64,000 nucleotides of DNA from Quatrionicoccus australiensis (GTDB lineage: Bacteria; Pseudomonadota; Gammaproteobacteria; Burkholderiales; Rhodocyclaceae), in assembly GCF_020510425.1 (NCBI RefSeq), contig NZ_JAHBAH010000001.1, forward strand, positions 2,027,001 through 2,091,000, written 5' to 3'. The translations under genes were made by a program, and so were the position numbers. Each line of letters starts with the position of its first letter. Positions within the stretch are counted from its first letter, which is position 1. Below are positions 33,474 to 42,770 of this stretch, piece by piece. The notes beneath the pieces were generated by a model that was given only the letters and a program-made list of their open reading frames with translations, was not told the origin of the DNA and searched no databases.

Positions 33474-33774
33474 GTTCATCTGGCCGGTACCGGCCGAACA
33501 TCCCGCCTTTGCCGGCCACTTTCCCGGCAATCCGATCGTGCCCGGCGTCGTCATCCTCGATCAGGCGCTGTTGTTTGCCGAAAAACTGCTTGCCGCAGGC
33601 GTCGACCGTACGGGCGCCTGGCAGGTCGGCAATGCCAAGTTCCTCAGCCCGGTCGCGCCCGGCGAAGTGCTGCTGTTCGCGCTCGAACAGAAAGCCAGCG
33701 GCAGCATCGCCTTCAGCGTCAAAAGCGGCGAACGCAGCGTTGCTTCCGGCAGCCTGACGCCGCCCGCGCCATGA
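33466..33774 (+). CDS. hot-dog fold 3-hydroxyacyl-ACP dehydratase (ApeI-like)
   Basis: A 102-residue single hot-dog domain of the FabA/FabZ superfamily. The catalytic histidine is H18 in 'FAGHFPGNPIVPGV'. In aryl polyene synthesis such enzymes remove water from 3-hydroxyacyl chains to leave conjugated double bonds that are not reduced. The ATG at 33466 lies inside the end of the ligase gene; the longer upstream frame is out-of-frame sequence of that gene. Confidence 0.88.
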   Translation: MTEFIWPVPAEHPAFAGHFPGNPIVPGVVILDQALLFAEKLLAAGVDRTGAWQVGNAKFLSPVAPGEVLLFALEQKASGSIAFSVKSGERSVASGSLTPPAP

Positions 33775-34676
33775 CCCAGCCCGCCACGCAAAGCTGGCTA
33801 CGCCAGCAGGAACGCAGCAATCTCGCCATCCTCCGGCTGATGGTGTGGATTTCGCTGACCCTGGGGCGCGGCATTGGCCGCCTTGTGCTCTACGGCATCG
33901 CCATCTATTACGTGCTGTTTTCACCCAAGGCGCGGCATTTCAGCCGCGAATACCTGCACCGTTCGCTCGACCGCTGGGCCGAATGGTCGGACGGTTTCCG
34001 CCATGTATTTTCCTTTGCGAGCACCATCCACGATCGCATCTACCTGCTCAACGACCGTTTCGACCTGTTCGACATCGAGGTGGTCGGCGCCGAGGCGCTG
34101 CAGGCGGCGCTGGCAAAGCAGCCCGGCGCGCTGCTGATCGGCGCCCATTTCGGCAGTTTCGAAGTGCTGCGTTCGGTCGGCCGCGGCCAGGCCGGGCTCA
34201 AGGTGGCGATGATGATGTACGAGGAAAACGCCCGCAAGATCAACGCCACGCTGGAAGCGATCAACCCGGCGGCAACGCGCGACATCATCGCGCTCGGTCG
34301 CGTCGATTCGATGCTGGAAGCGCGCGACAAGCTCGACCAGGGCTACCTCGTCGGCATGCTCGCCGACCGCAGCCTGGGCGACGACCCAACGGTCGACTGC
34401 GAATTTCTCGGCGAAATGGCGCCGTTCCCGGTCGGCCCCTGGCGCATGGCGGCGATGCTGCGCCGGCCGGTGTTCTTCATGGCCGGCATCTACCTCGGCG
34501 GCAACCGCTACCGCATTCATTTCGAGCCGCTCGCCGACTTCACCGATACCCAGCGCGGCGAACGCGATGCCGCGATGCGCGCCGCGCAGCAGCATTACGC
34601 CGAGCGCCTGAGCCATTTCTGCCGGCAAGCGCCCTACAACTGGTTCAATTTCTACGACTTCTGGCAGAAAAAATGA
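33771..34676 (+). CDS. LpxL/HtrB-like lysophospholipid acyltransferase (ApeD-like)
   Basis: A 301-residue membrane-associated acyltransferase. An N-terminal hydrophobic helix (about residues 22-50) is followed by the catalytic HX4E motif, H126 to E131 in 'GAHFGSFE', and later 'LADRSLGDDP'. Relatives add acyl chains to lipid A. In aryl polyene clusters it is thought to help attach the polyene to a membrane lipid. It overlaps both neighbours by four bases. Confidence 0.88.
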   Translation: MTQPATQSWLRQQERSNLAILRLMVWISLTLGRGIGRLVLYGIAIYYVLFSPKARHFSREYLHRSLDRWAEWSDGFRHVFSFASTIHDRIYLLNDRFDLFDIEVVGAEALQAALAKQPGALLIGAHFGSFEVLRSVGRGQAGLKVAMMMYEENARKINATLEAINPAATRDIIALGRVDSMLEARDKLDQGYLVGMLADRSLGDDPTVDCEFLGEMAPFPVGPWRMAAMLRRPVFFMAGIYLGGNRYRIHFEPLADFTDTQRGERDAAMRAAQQHYAERLSHFCRQAPYNWFNFYDFWQKK

Positions 34677-35242
34677 TCAAACGCCTCGTTTCCGGCCTGC
34701 TTCTCGCCGCCCTCGCGCTGCCCGCCTGCGCCGCCTTCGACGTCGGCCAGCTGATGGACGACCTGGCCCGCCACAAGGGCGGCAAGGCCAAGTTCGTCGA
34801 GAAGAAATACATCTCCCTGCTCGACAAGCCGGTCATCTCGACCGGCGAACTGACCTACACGGCGCCGGCCTTCCTCGAAAAACGCACGCTGACGCCCAAG
34901 GTCGAAACCCTGCGCCTGGAAAAGGACCTGCTCAGCATCGAGCGCGAGAAGCAGAAGATCAGCATCAACCTGGCCAGCCAGCCGGAAGCGCTGGCTTTCA
35001 TCGACAGCATCCGCGGCACGCTGACCGGCAACCGCGCCGCGCTCGAGAAGAATTACCTGCTCAGCCTGGCCGGCAATCCCGATAAATGGGTGCTCACCCT
35101 GCTGCCCAGCGACCAGAAAATCTCCGCCCTCGTGCTGCGCATCACGGTCAGCGGCAGCAAGAACCAGATCCGCAGCATCGAATACCTGCAGGCCGACGGT
35201 GACCGCGCCGTGATGAGCATCGAACCGCTCGAGGCCAGATGA
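34673..35242 (+). CDS. LolA-like outer-membrane lipoprotein carrier homologue
   Basis: A 189-residue periplasmic protein with a signal peptide (residues 1-22). It is related to LolA in the half-barrel region ('KAKFVEKKYISLLDKPVISTGELTYTAPAFLEKRTL'). In aryl polyene clusters such a carrier is expected to move the lipid-like pigment across the periplasm, working with the MMPL exporter encoded next. Start ATG 34673 overlaps the preceding stop. Confidence 0.85.
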   Translation: MIKRLVSGLLLAALALPACAAFDVGQLMDDLARHKGGKAKFVEKKYISLLDKPVISTGELTYTAPAFLEKRTLTPKVETLRLEKDLLSIEREKQKISINLASQPEALAFIDSIRGTLTGNRAALEKNYLLSLAGNPDKWVLTLLPSDQKISALVLRITVSGSKNQIRSIEYLQADGDRAVMSIEPLEAR

Positions 35243-37563
35243 GCAAAGCCGGCCGCGCCTTCCTGCTCTGGCTGCTGGCCATGCTGGCCGGGGCGGCCAT
35301 CGTCTGGAACAGCCGCTTCACGGCCGACATGTCCTTCTTCCTGCCCTCGCACCCGAGCGCCGAGCAGCAGGTCCTGGTCGACCAGTTGAAGGAGGGCGTT
35401 GTTTCGCGTCTGCTAATGGTTGCCATCGCCGGCGGCGACGAAACGCAACGCGCCGCCCTGTCGCGCGAGCTGCGCGGTCGACTGGCCAAAATGCCCGAAT
35501 TTGTCTCGGTGCAGAACGGCGAGAGCGACAGCCAGGCCGCCGACCGTGATTTCCTGTTTCGCCACCGCTATCTGCTCAGCCCGGCGGTGACGCCCGAGCG
35601 CTTTACGGTCGACGGCCTGGAAAAGAGCATTTCCGACAGCGTCGACCGCCTGGCCTCGCCGCTCGGCATGCTGTTGAAACCGCTGCTGCCGCGCGATCCG
35701 ACCGGCGAAATGCTTGAGTTGCTGCGCGGCCTCAATGCCGGTGCACAACCGGACAGCAAGGCCGGCGTCTGGGCCTCGCACGACGGCGAGCGGGCGATGC
35801 TGCTGATCCAGACCACGGCGCTCGGCTCCGATACCGACGGCCAGGAAAACGCGATCAAGCTGATCCGCGCCCAGTTCGCCGAGGCCGCGCCAGGGCAGGG
35901 CATTGCCAACGCCAGCCTGCAACTGTCCGGCCCCGGCCTGTTCGCGGTCAATTCGCGGGCGACGATCAAGGACGAAGTCAGCCGCCTGTCGACGATCAGT
36001 ACGCTGGCCATCGTTGCCGTGCTGTTCTTCGTCTATCGCTCGCTGCGCCTGCTCGGCCTCGGCATGTTGCCGGTCGTTTCCGGCGCGCTGGCCGGTGTCG
36101 TCGCGGTCAGCCTGGCCTACGGCACGGTGTTCGGCATCACCGTCGGTTTCGGCTCGGCACTGATCGGCGAGGCAGTCGATTACTCGATTTATTACTTCGT
36201 GCAATCCGGCCGCAACGGCCTGACCGACTGGAAACAGCGCTTCTGGCCGACCATCCGGCTCGGTGTGCTGACCTCGACGGCCGGCTTCGGCGCGCTGCTT
36301 TTTTCCGGCTTTCCCGGCCTCGCCCAGCTCGGCCTCTATTCGCTGGCCGGCGTCGCCACCGCGGCGCTGGTCACCCGCTTCGTGCTGCCGCAACTCGGCC
36401 AGGCCAACGGCCAGACGCGCGACCTGACGCCATTCGGACGACGTGCGCTGGCCGGCGTGCAGACGCTGCGCCATCTGCGCTGGCCGGTCCTCGCCCTGGC
36501 GCTGGCCGCGACTGCGACACTATTCGCCGAACGCGAGCATTTGTGGAATCCCGAACTTGCGGCGCTCAGCCCGGTCAGTCAAGCCGACCAGGCGGTCGAC
36601 ATGGCGCTGCGCGCCGATATCGGCGCGCCGGATGCACGCTACCTGGTGGTAATCGACGCCGCCGATCGCGAAAGCGCCTTGCGCCAGGCTGAAGCGACCG
36701 GCCAGCGGCTCGATGCGCTGGTCGCCAGCGGCCAGCTCGGCGGCTACGACAGCCCGAGCCGTTTCCTGCCCAGCCAGGCCAGCCAGGACGCCCGCCGCGC
36801 TAGCCTGCCCGCGGCTGACCAACTGCGCCCGCGCCTGCAGGCGGCCCTCGTCGATTCGCCGCTCGCTGCCGGCAAGCTCGAGGGCTTCCTGAGCGATGTC
36901 GAACAGGCGCGCGGCGCCGGCAATATCGAACGCGCCAGCCTGAACGGCACCAGCCTGGCACTCGCCGTCGATTCGCTGCTGCTGCCGCACGGCGCCGGCT
37001 GGAGCGTGTTGCTGCCGCTGCGGGCCGGCGAACAGGCGATAGCCCCGAGCGCCATCCGCAGCGCGCTGGCCGGCAACGATGCCCTGTTCATCGACATGAA
37101 GGCCGAGTTCGACAAGCTCTACAACGATTACCTGCACGAAGCCATGCTGCTGTCACTGGCCGGCCTGGGCGCCATCGTCGTGCTCCTCGCCGCGACCCTG
37201 CGTTCGCCGCGCCGACTCGGTGCCGTGCTGCTGCCGCTGGTCCTCGCCGTGCTTCTCGTCATTGCCGGCCTGCATCTGCTCGGCGAGCGCCTGCACCTGA
37301 TGCACCTGATCGGCATGCTGCTGATCGTCGCGGTCGGCTCCAACTACGCGCTGTTCTTCGACCGCGCCAGCGACGAACACCGGCTTGATCCCGAGACGCT
37401 GGCCTCGATGCTGCTCGCCAACCTGACCACCGCAATCGGCTTCGGCACGCTCGCCCTGTCGCAGGTGCCGGTGCTGCACGCAGTCGGCGTCACGGTCGGG
37501 CCGGGCGCCATCCTGGCGCTGCTGCTGGCGGCGATTTTCGCGCCACGGGCAAGCGCGGCATGA
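35239..37563 (+). CDS. MMPL/RND-family exporter
   Basis: A 774-residue inner-membrane exporter of the RND superfamily. A first membrane helix (residues 7-20), a large periplasmic domain, a bundle of about five helices with 'GSALIGEAVDYSIYYFV', then a second periplasmic domain and bundle with 'LIGMLLIVAVGSNYALFF'. The two-fold layout and the D-Y signature are typical of MMPL proteins. Its place between the LolA-like carrier and cluster enzymes suggests it lifts the aryl polyene lipid out of the inner membrane. Confidence 0.9.
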   Translation: MSKAGRAFLLWLLAMLAGAAIVWNSRFTADMSFFLPSHPSAEQQVLVDQLKEGVVSRLLMVAIAGGDETQRAALSRELRGRLAKMPEFVSVQNGESDSQAADRDFLFRHRYLLSPAVTPERFTVDGLEKSISDSVDRLASPLGMLLKPLLPRDPTGEMLELLRGLNAGAQPDSKAGVWASHDGERAMLLIQTTALGSDTDGQENAIKLIRAQFAEAAPGQGIANASLQLSGPGLFAVNSRATIKDEVSRLSTISTLAIVAVLFFVYRSLRLLGLGMLPVVSGALAGVVAVSLAYGTVFGITVGFGSALIGEAVDYSIYYFVQSGRNGLTDWKQRFWPTIRLGVLTSTAGFGALLFSGFPGLAQLGLYSLAGVATAALVTRFVLPQLGQANGQTRDLTPFGRRALAGVQTLRHLRWPVLALALAATATLFAEREHLWNPELAALSPVSQADQAVDMALRADIGAPDARYLVVIDAADRESALRQAEATGQRLDALVASGQLGGYDSPSRFLPSQASQDARRASLPAADQLRPRLQAALVDSPLAAGKLEGFLSDVEQARGAGNIERASLNGTSLALAVDSLLLPHGAGWSVLLPLRAGEQAIAPSAIRSALAGNDALFIDMKAEFDKLYNDYLHEAMLLSLAGLGAIVVLLAATLRSPRRLGAVLLPLVLAVLLVIAGLHLLGERLHLMHLIGMLLIVAVGSNYALFFDRASDEHRLDPETLASMLLANLTTAIGFGTLALSQVPVLHAVGVTVGPGAILALLLAAIFAPRASAA

Positions 37564-38207
37564 ACGCCCCGCTGCGCACCGTCGAACGCAAGACCGGCGC
37601 CAGCACGCTGCTCGTGCTGCTGCCCGGCGCCTACATGACGGCCGCCGATTTCGCCACGGCCGGCTTCTTCGACGCCATCGCCCGCCGCCAGCTGGCGCTC
37701 GATCTCGTCGCGGTCGACCTCGATCTTGAGGCGATTTCCAGCGGCGCCGCCTTGCCGGCGCTGCAGGCGCAGATCCTCGCGCCGGCCCGCCAACAGGGCT
37801 ACAGCCAGGTCTGGCTGGGCGGCATTTCGCTCGGCGGCCTGCTTGCCTTGTGCCACAACGCCGACACGCCGGGCAGCGTCGATGGCCTGTGCCTGCTCGC
37901 GCCCTATCCGGGCAGCCGCCTGACCACCAACGCGATCGCCCGCGCCGGCGGGCTGGACGTCTGGCAGGCCAGCGCCGAAGAACTGACCGACCCGGAATTC
38001 CGCGCCTGGCAATGGCTGCAGAAACCGCCGGCCGATTTCCCGGTGTTCGTCGGCTACGGCACGGAAGACCGTTTCGCGGCCGGCATGGCGCAGATCGCCG
38101 GCTGTTTCCCGCAAGACGCGCGCTGTGCCATCCCCGGTGATCACGACTGGCCGGTCTGGCAGGTTTTGTGGGAACATTTTCTCGATAGCGGAAAGTTGCC
38201 GGTCTGA
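37560..38207 (+). CDS. alpha/beta hydrolase in the pigment cluster
   Basis: A 215-residue alpha/beta hydrolase. The nucleophile is S90 in 'GGISLGG', the acid probably in 'GTEDRF' and the base in 'IPGDHDWPVW'. It could act as an esterase or an off-loading/editing thioesterase on acyl intermediates, but the substrate is unknown. It is not part of the minimal ape gene set. It overlaps the exporter gene by four bases and is followed two bases later by the deacetylase gene. Confidence 0.8.
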   Translation: MNAPLRTVERKTGASTLLVLLPGAYMTAADFATAGFFDAIARRQLALDLVAVDLDLEAISSGAALPALQAQILAPARQQGYSQVWLGGISLGGLLALCHNADTPGSVDGLCLLAPYPGSRLTTNAIARAGGLDVWQASAEELTDPEFRAWQWLQKPPADFPVFVGYGTEDRFAAGMAQIAGCFPQDARCAIPGDHDWPVWQVLWEHFLDSGKLPV

Positions 38208-38209
38208 TC

Positions 38210-39013
38210 ATGCAGAAACGCTGGATTCCTTCGCCCACCCTGAAACTCAGTTTCGCCACGCATGCCGCGGCCGGCCTCGGCGCGCTCGCCGTGCCCGGCG
38301 CCTGGCCCTGGGCGCTCGGCGCCGTCGCCCTCAACCAGGCGATCCTGACCGGCGCCGGCATGCTGCCGCGCAGCAGCCTGCTCGGCCCCAACCTGACCCG
38401 CCTGCCGGCGGCGGCAATCGCCCGCCGTGAAATCGCGCTGACCATAGACGACGGCCCGCATCCGGAAGTCACGCCGCGCGTCCTCGACCTGCTCGATGCG
38501 GCGCAGGCCAAAGCCAGCTTTTTCTGCATCGGCCGCCAGGCTCGCCTGTATCCGGCGCTGTGCCGCGAGATCGTCGCCCGCGGCCATCGTGTCGAGAACC
38601 ACGGCGACTCGCATTCCAGCCTGTTCGCCACCTTCGGCTTCGGCCGCATGCAGGCCGACATCGCCGCGGCGCAGAGCACACTGGCCGACATCACCGGCCA
38701 GGCGCCGCAGTTCTTCCGGCCCACCGCCGGCCTGCGCAATCCCTTCCTCGACCCGGTGCTGCACCGTCTCGACCTGCAACTCGCCGCCTGGACGCGCCGC
38801 CCCTACGACACGCGCGAGGGCTCGCCGCGCACGGTTTATCAGCGCCTGATCCACGACCTCGCCGCCGGCGACATCCTGCTCATGCACGACGGCAATTCGG
38901 CGCCCAGCGCCGACGGCACGCCGGTCATCCTCGGCGTCCTGCCCTGCCTGCTGCAAACCCTGGCCGAACAAGGCCTGCACTCCGTCACCCTGACTTCCTC
39001 CCTGACGCCATGA
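38210..39013 (+). CDS. polysaccharide deacetylase (NodB domain) family protein
   Basis: A 267-residue carbohydrate esterase 4 family protein. Two N-terminal hydrophobic stretches (about residues 14-50) suggest a membrane anchor. The NodB domain has D80/D81 ('TIDDGPHPE') and the metal ligands H131 and H135 ('NHGDSHSS'). It probably removes an acetyl or similar group from a sugar. Its place within the aryl polyene operon suggests the sugar is part of the final glycolipid, added by the glycosyltransferase encoded at 47428. Confidence 0.85.
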   Translation: MQKRWIPSPTLKLSFATHAAAGLGALAVPGAWPWALGAVALNQAILTGAGMLPRSSLLGPNLTRLPAAAIARREIALTIDDGPHPEVTPRVLDLLDAAQAKASFFCIGRQARLYPALCREIVARGHRVENHGDSHSSLFATFGFGRMQADIAAAQSTLADITGQAPQFFRPTAGLRNPFLDPVLHRLDLQLAAWTRRPYDTREGSPRTVYQRLIHDLAAGDILLMHDGNSAPSADGTPVILGVLPCLLQTLAEQGLHSVTLTSSLTP

Positions 39014-39744
39014 CTTCACGTTTCCTGCAAACCCTGCTCGACGATGCCAGCCGTCCCTTCCGGCCCGGCGGCCATTTCGCCTACCACTATGCACGCGGCA
39101 AGCTGTCTTCCGACTGCATCTTCCGCGAGTTGCTCAAGCGCGGCATTTTCCCGGCCGAAGGACGTTTTCTCGACCTCGGCTGTGGCCAGGGCAGCCTGTT
39201 TTCCTGGCTGCTCGCCGCCCGCAATCTCTACGAGCAGGGCAACTGGCCGAGCGACTGGGCAGCCGCCCCGAAGCCGCTCAGCCTGCATGGCTATGAACTG
39301 ATGCAGAAGGATGTCGACCGCGCTGCCCGTGCCTTCGGTGCCGACCATCCGGTCGTCGCCATCCGCCAGGGCGACATGTGCAAGGTCGATTTCGGCCAGG
39401 TCGATGTCGTGACCATCCTCGACGCCCTGCATTACATCGACCACCAGCGCCAGAAAGACGTGCTGCGCCGCATCCGCGCCGCCCTGCCGCCCGGCGGCCT
39501 GTTCCTGACCCGGGTCGGCGACAAGGGCGCCGGTCTGCCCTATCACCTGTGCAACTGGGTCGACCATGCCGTCACCTTCGTGCGCGGTCACCGCCTGCCG
39601 ACGCTGTACGGCCGCCCGCTCGCCGAATGGGTCGATTTGCTGAAAAACCTCGGCTTCCAGGTCGAAACCATGCCAATGACCGAAGGCAAGCCCTTCGCCA
39701 ACATCATGCTGATTTGCCGCGTACCGGCTGAAGCCACGATCTGA
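39010..39744 (+). CDS. SAM-dependent methyltransferase
   Basis: A 244-residue class I methyltransferase with motif I 'RFLDLGCGQGSLFSWLL' and the post-motif 'VVTILDALHYID'. The expected substrate in this setting is the aryl head (ring or O-methylation), as proposed for methyltransferases of other aryl polyene clusters, but this is inference. The ATG at 39010 overlaps the deacetylase stop by four bases. The longer frame upstream is a shadow of the deacetylase gene. Confidence 0.87.
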   Translation: MTSRFLQTLLDDASRPFRPGGHFAYHYARGKLSSDCIFRELLKRGIFPAEGRFLDLGCGQGSLFSWLLAARNLYEQGNWPSDWAAAPKPLSLHGYELMQKDVDRAARAFGADHPVVAIRQGDMCKVDFGQVDVVTILDALHYIDHQRQKDVLRRIRAALPPGGLFLTRVGDKGAGLPYHLCNWVDHAVTFVRGHRLPTLYGRPLAEWVDLLKNLGFQVETMPMTEGKPFANIMLICRVPAEATI

Positions 39745-40292
39745 TGCTGGAAATCCTCGCCTTCCTGGCCGGCTCCGCGCTCGTCCTCTGGTGGTCGCGC
39801 GATGCCATCCGCCTGCCCGGCACGCATGGCTTCTACCGCTTCTTCGTCTGGGAAGCGATCCTGCTCCTCGTCGTCCTCAATCACGAACCCTGGGGCAAAC
39901 AACCGTTCTCGCCGCACCAGACCACCTCCTGGGTCCTGATGCTGCTCAGCATCGGGCTTGCGCTGGGCGGCCTGATCACCCTGCGCCGCGAAGGCAAGGC
40001 CGGCGAAGCACGGCACGAACCCGGACTGTACAGTTTCGAAAAGACGACCCACCTGGTCAGCAGCGGCCTCTTCGCCTACATCCGCCATCCGATGTACACC
40101 TCGCTGCTGGCACTGGCCTGGGGAGCCTTCTTCCAGGACCCGAACCTGAGCGGCAGCGTGGTTGCCGGCTTCGCTTCACTGTTCCTGCTGCTCACGGCAA
40201 AAGCCGACGAAAGGGAATGCCTGCGCTATTTCGGCCCACAATATGCCGAATACAAGCAGCGCACCTGGATGTTCATTCCCTTCCTTCTCTAA
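39744..40292 (+). CDS. isoprenylcysteine methyltransferase-like membrane protein
   Basis: A 182-residue protein with four to five hydrophobic helices. The C-terminal signature of the ICMT/PEMT-like group is present: 'GLFAYIRHPMYTSLLAL' and 'DERECLRYFGPQYAEYKQRT'. Members methylate lipids or prenyl cysteines in the membrane using SAM. Its start overlaps the preceding methyltransferase stop by one base (TGATG), so both are translated together. A role in modifying the pigment lipid is plausible but unproven. Confidence 0.8.
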   Translation: MLEILAFLAGSALVLWWSRDAIRLPGTHGFYRFFVWEAILLLVVLNHEPWGKQPFSPHQTTSWVLMLLSIGLALGGLITLRREGKAGEARHEPGLYSFEKTTHLVSSGLFAYIRHPMYTSLLALAWGAFFQDPNLSGSVVAGFASLFLLLTAKADERECLRYFGPQYAEYKQRTWMFIPFLL

Positions 40293-40333
40293 GCCACTGA
40301 TAAAATGGCGGGCTGACGAATTCGAGGCCCACC

Positions 40334-41527
40334 GTGACCCCGCTCCTTCTTTCCAGCTACACCGCCACCACCTGCCTGGGCAGCGGCCTTGCGGCAACGC
40401 TTGCCGGCCTGCGCGATGGACGCAGCGGCCTGCAGCCCTGCCATTTCGAAACGGTAGACCTCGCCACCTGGATCGGTGAAGTCGCAGCGGTCGACGCGCA
40501 AAAACTGCCCGAAATGCTGGCCCGCTACGATTGCCGCAACAATCGCCTGACCCAGCTCGGCCTCGAAGCCGACAGTTTCGCCGATCAGGTCCGTGCTGCC
40601 ATCGGGCGTTACGGCAAGAGTCGCGTCGGCGTCTTCCTCGGCACCAGCACGGCCGGCATCCTGCAAACCGAACTGGCCTACCGCCGGCGCGATCCGGAAA
40701 GCGGCGCGCTGCCCGACGACTTCATCTACCGCACGACGCACAACTCCTTCTCGCTGGCTGAATTCACGCGCGACTACTTCGGCCTGGAAGGCCCGGCCAT
40801 GGCCGTGTCCACCGCCTGTTCGTCGAGCGCCAAGGTGTTCGCCGCGGCGGCCCGGCAACTGGCGCTCGGCACGATCGACGCGGCCATCGTCGGCGGCGTC
40901 GATACGCTGTGCCTGACCACGCTGTACGGTTTCGCCTCGCTGCAACTGACTTCCGACCAACCGTGCCGCCCCTACGATGCCGCGCGCAACGGCATTTCGG
41001 TCGGCGAGGGCGCCGCCTTTGCGCTGCTCGAACGCGCCCCGGCCAGTCCGGCCGCCGGCTCGATACTGCTGCTCGGCACCGGCGAATCGAGCGACGCGTA
41101 TCACATGTCCTCGCCGCACCCGGAAGGCCTCGGCGCCAAGCTGGCCATGGAGGCCGCGCTGCGCTCGGCCGGTCTGACCGCCGACGCTATCGACTACATC
41201 AACCTGCACGGCACCTCGACGCCGGCCAACGATGCCGCCGAGGGCAAGGCCGTCGTCGCGCTGTTCGGCGACCGCGTGCCGTGCAGCTCGACCAAGGGTG
41301 CCACCGGCCACACGCTGGGCGCCGCCGGCGCCGTCGAAGCGGTGATCTGCGCCCTGGCGCTGAGCCACGACCTGTTGCCGGGCAGCCCCAACACGGCAGC
41401 CCTCGACCCGGGCATTCCCATCCAGTATCTCCTGCACAGCCGCAACGGCCAGGTCCGGCACGCGCTGTCCAATTCCTTCGGTTTCGGCGGCAGCAACTGC
41501 AGCCTTGTCTTCGGAGTCGCCGCATGA
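40334..41527 (+). CDS. beta-ketoacyl synthase (ApeO-like)
   Basis: A 397-residue ketosynthase with an intact triad: C162 ('[10 protein letters not shown]'), H292 ('[11 protein letters not shown]') and H326 ('[12 protein letters not shown]'). It overlaps the next gene, a chain-length-factor-type partner, by four bases, as expected for the ApeO-ApeC heterodimer that elongates the polyene. Start GTG 40334 is preceded by GAGG at good spacing. A 41-base gap separates it from the preceding gene. Confidence 0.92.
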   Translation: MTPLLLSSYTATTCLGSGLAATLAGLRDGRSGLQPCHFETVDLATWIGEVAAVDAQKLPEMLARYDCRNNRLTQLGLEADSFADQVRAAIGRYGKSRVGVFLGTSTAGILQTELAYRRRDPESGALPDDFIYRTTHNSFSLAEFTRDYFGLEGPAMAVSTACSSSAKVFAAAARQLALGTIDAAIVGGVDTLCLTTLYGFASLQLTSDQPCRPYDAARNGISVGEGAAFALLERAPASPAAGSILLLGTGESSDAYHMSSPHPEGLGAKLAMEAALRSAGLTADAIDYINLHGTSTPANDAAEGKAVVALFGDRVPCSSTKGATGHTLGAAGAVEAVICALALSHDLLPGSPNTAALDPGIPIQYLLHSRNGQVRHALSNSFGFGGSNCSLVFGVAA

Positions 41528-42327
41528 ACCCGACCCCGCTCACTGCCTGGATTTCCGGCATCGGCTTCATCGCCCCGGGCCTGCCCGACTGGGCCACGGC
41601 ACGCGCCGTGCTGCTCGGCGAACAGCCCTATGTCGCCGCCCCTTCGGTGCTGCCCAGCCCGGCCATCCTGCCGCCGGCCGAACGCCGCCGCGCCAGCCGC
41701 GTCGTCAAGCTGACCCTGGGCATCGGCCTCGAAGCCGCCGCCCATGCCGGCGCCGACGTCGCGACGCTGGCCACGGTGTTTTCCGCCTCCGGTGCCGACG
41801 GCCACAACTGCCATGCGCTGTGCGAACAGCTGGCGACCGACGACCGCCAGATCTCGCCGACCCGCTTCCACAATTCCGTGCATAACGCCGCCGCCGGCTA
41901 CTGGGGTATCGCCACGCATGCGATGGCACCCTGCCAGGTGCTGTGCGCCTTCGACGCGAGTTTCGGCGCCGGCCTGCTCGACACGCTCGGCCAGGTCATC
42001 GTCGACCAGCAGCCGACCCTGCTCATCGCCTACGACAGCGAATACCCGGAACCGCTGCACGCCAAGCGCGACACGCCCGATTGCGCCGGTGTCGCGCTGC
42101 TGCTCACGCCGGAAAGGACGGCCAATTCACTGGCACGGATCACGGTCAGCCCGAGCACGGCAGCAGCCGAGCAATTCGCCGACGCGGCGCTGGAAAACCT
42201 GCGCACGACCATCCCGGCGATGCGCGCGCTGCCGCTGCTGCACAAGCTGGTCCGCGGCGAAGCCGGCCCGGTCTGCCTCGACTACCTGCCGCCGATGCAA
42301 CTCATGGTCGATCTGCAGCCGTGCTAG
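41524..42327 (+). CDS. ketosynthase chain-length-factor-like subunit (ApeC-like)
   Basis: A 267-residue truncated thiolase-fold protein. It has the ketosynthase-like N-terminus ('[11 protein letters not shown]') and '[17 protein letters not shown]', but no 'TACSS' catalytic motif; the equivalent stretch reads '[15 protein letters not shown]'. The C-terminal catalytic histidine motifs are also missing. It is therefore likely a non-catalytic partner that sets chain length with the preceding ketosynthase. ATG at 41524. Confidence 0.85.
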   Translation: MNPTPLTAWISGIGFIAPGLPDWATARAVLLGEQPYVAAPSVLPSPAILPPAERRRASRVVKLTLGIGLEAAAHAGADVATLATVFSASGADGHNCHALCEQLATDDRQISPTRFHNSVHNAAAGYWGIATHAMAPCQVLCAFDASFGAGLLDTLGQVIVDQQPTLLIAYDSEYPEPLHAKRDTPDCAGVALLLTPERTANSLARITVSPSTAAAEQFADAALENLRTTIPAMRALPLLHKLVRGEAGPVCLDYLPPMQLMVDLQPC

Positions 42328-42770
42328 ACCACGCCTGGATCGCCGCCCACATCCCGCATCAGGGCGACATATGTCTGCTCGACTCAGTGGTCGACTGGTC
42401 GGAAAACGCGATTTCCTGCCGCGCCGTCAGCCACACCGATCCGGCCAACCCGCTGCGCGCCGCAAACCGGCTCGGCGCCGCGACCGGCATCGAGTACGCA
42501 GCGCAGGCCATGGCCATCCACGGCGCCCTGCTCGCCGGCCAGGATGACGCGCCGCGCCAGGGCTACCTGACCAGCGTGCGCAGCGTCACGCTGCACGTGG
42601 ACCGCCTCGACGACCTGAGCGGGCCGCTCGATGTCCAGGCCGAACGCCTGTCCGGCGACGCCAACAACATCCTTTACCAGTTCTCCGTCGGTCATGCCGG
42701 CCGCTGCCTCATCGAAGGCCGCGCCGCCGTCGTGCTCGATGCCGCAGCCCTCACCAAGGAATCCGCATGA
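42321..42770 (+). CDS. 3-hydroxyacyl-ACP dehydratase, hot-dog fold (ApeP-like)
   Basis: A 149-residue hot-dog protein with the FabA/FabZ-type histidine H13 in '[13 protein letters not shown]'. It would be the second dehydratase of the aryl polyene synthase. It starts at GTG 42321, overlapping the previous stop by seven bases, because no ATG is available at the conserved N-terminus. The upstream frame is a shadow. The stop overlaps the ketoreductase ATG. Confidence 0.86.
   Translation: MLDHAWIAAHIPHQGDICLLDSVVDWSENAISCRAVSHTDPANPLRAANRLGAATGIEYAAQAMAIHGALLAGQDDAPRQGYLTSVRSVTLHVDRLDDLSGPLDVQAERLSGDANNILYQFSVGHAGRCLIEGRAAVVLDAAALTKESA

Noticed and set aside
42590..42606. CACGTG-containing sequence as a second parS site
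   Set aside because: Only the central bases match; the outer arms of the palindrome do not, and it lies inside the dehydratase gene.
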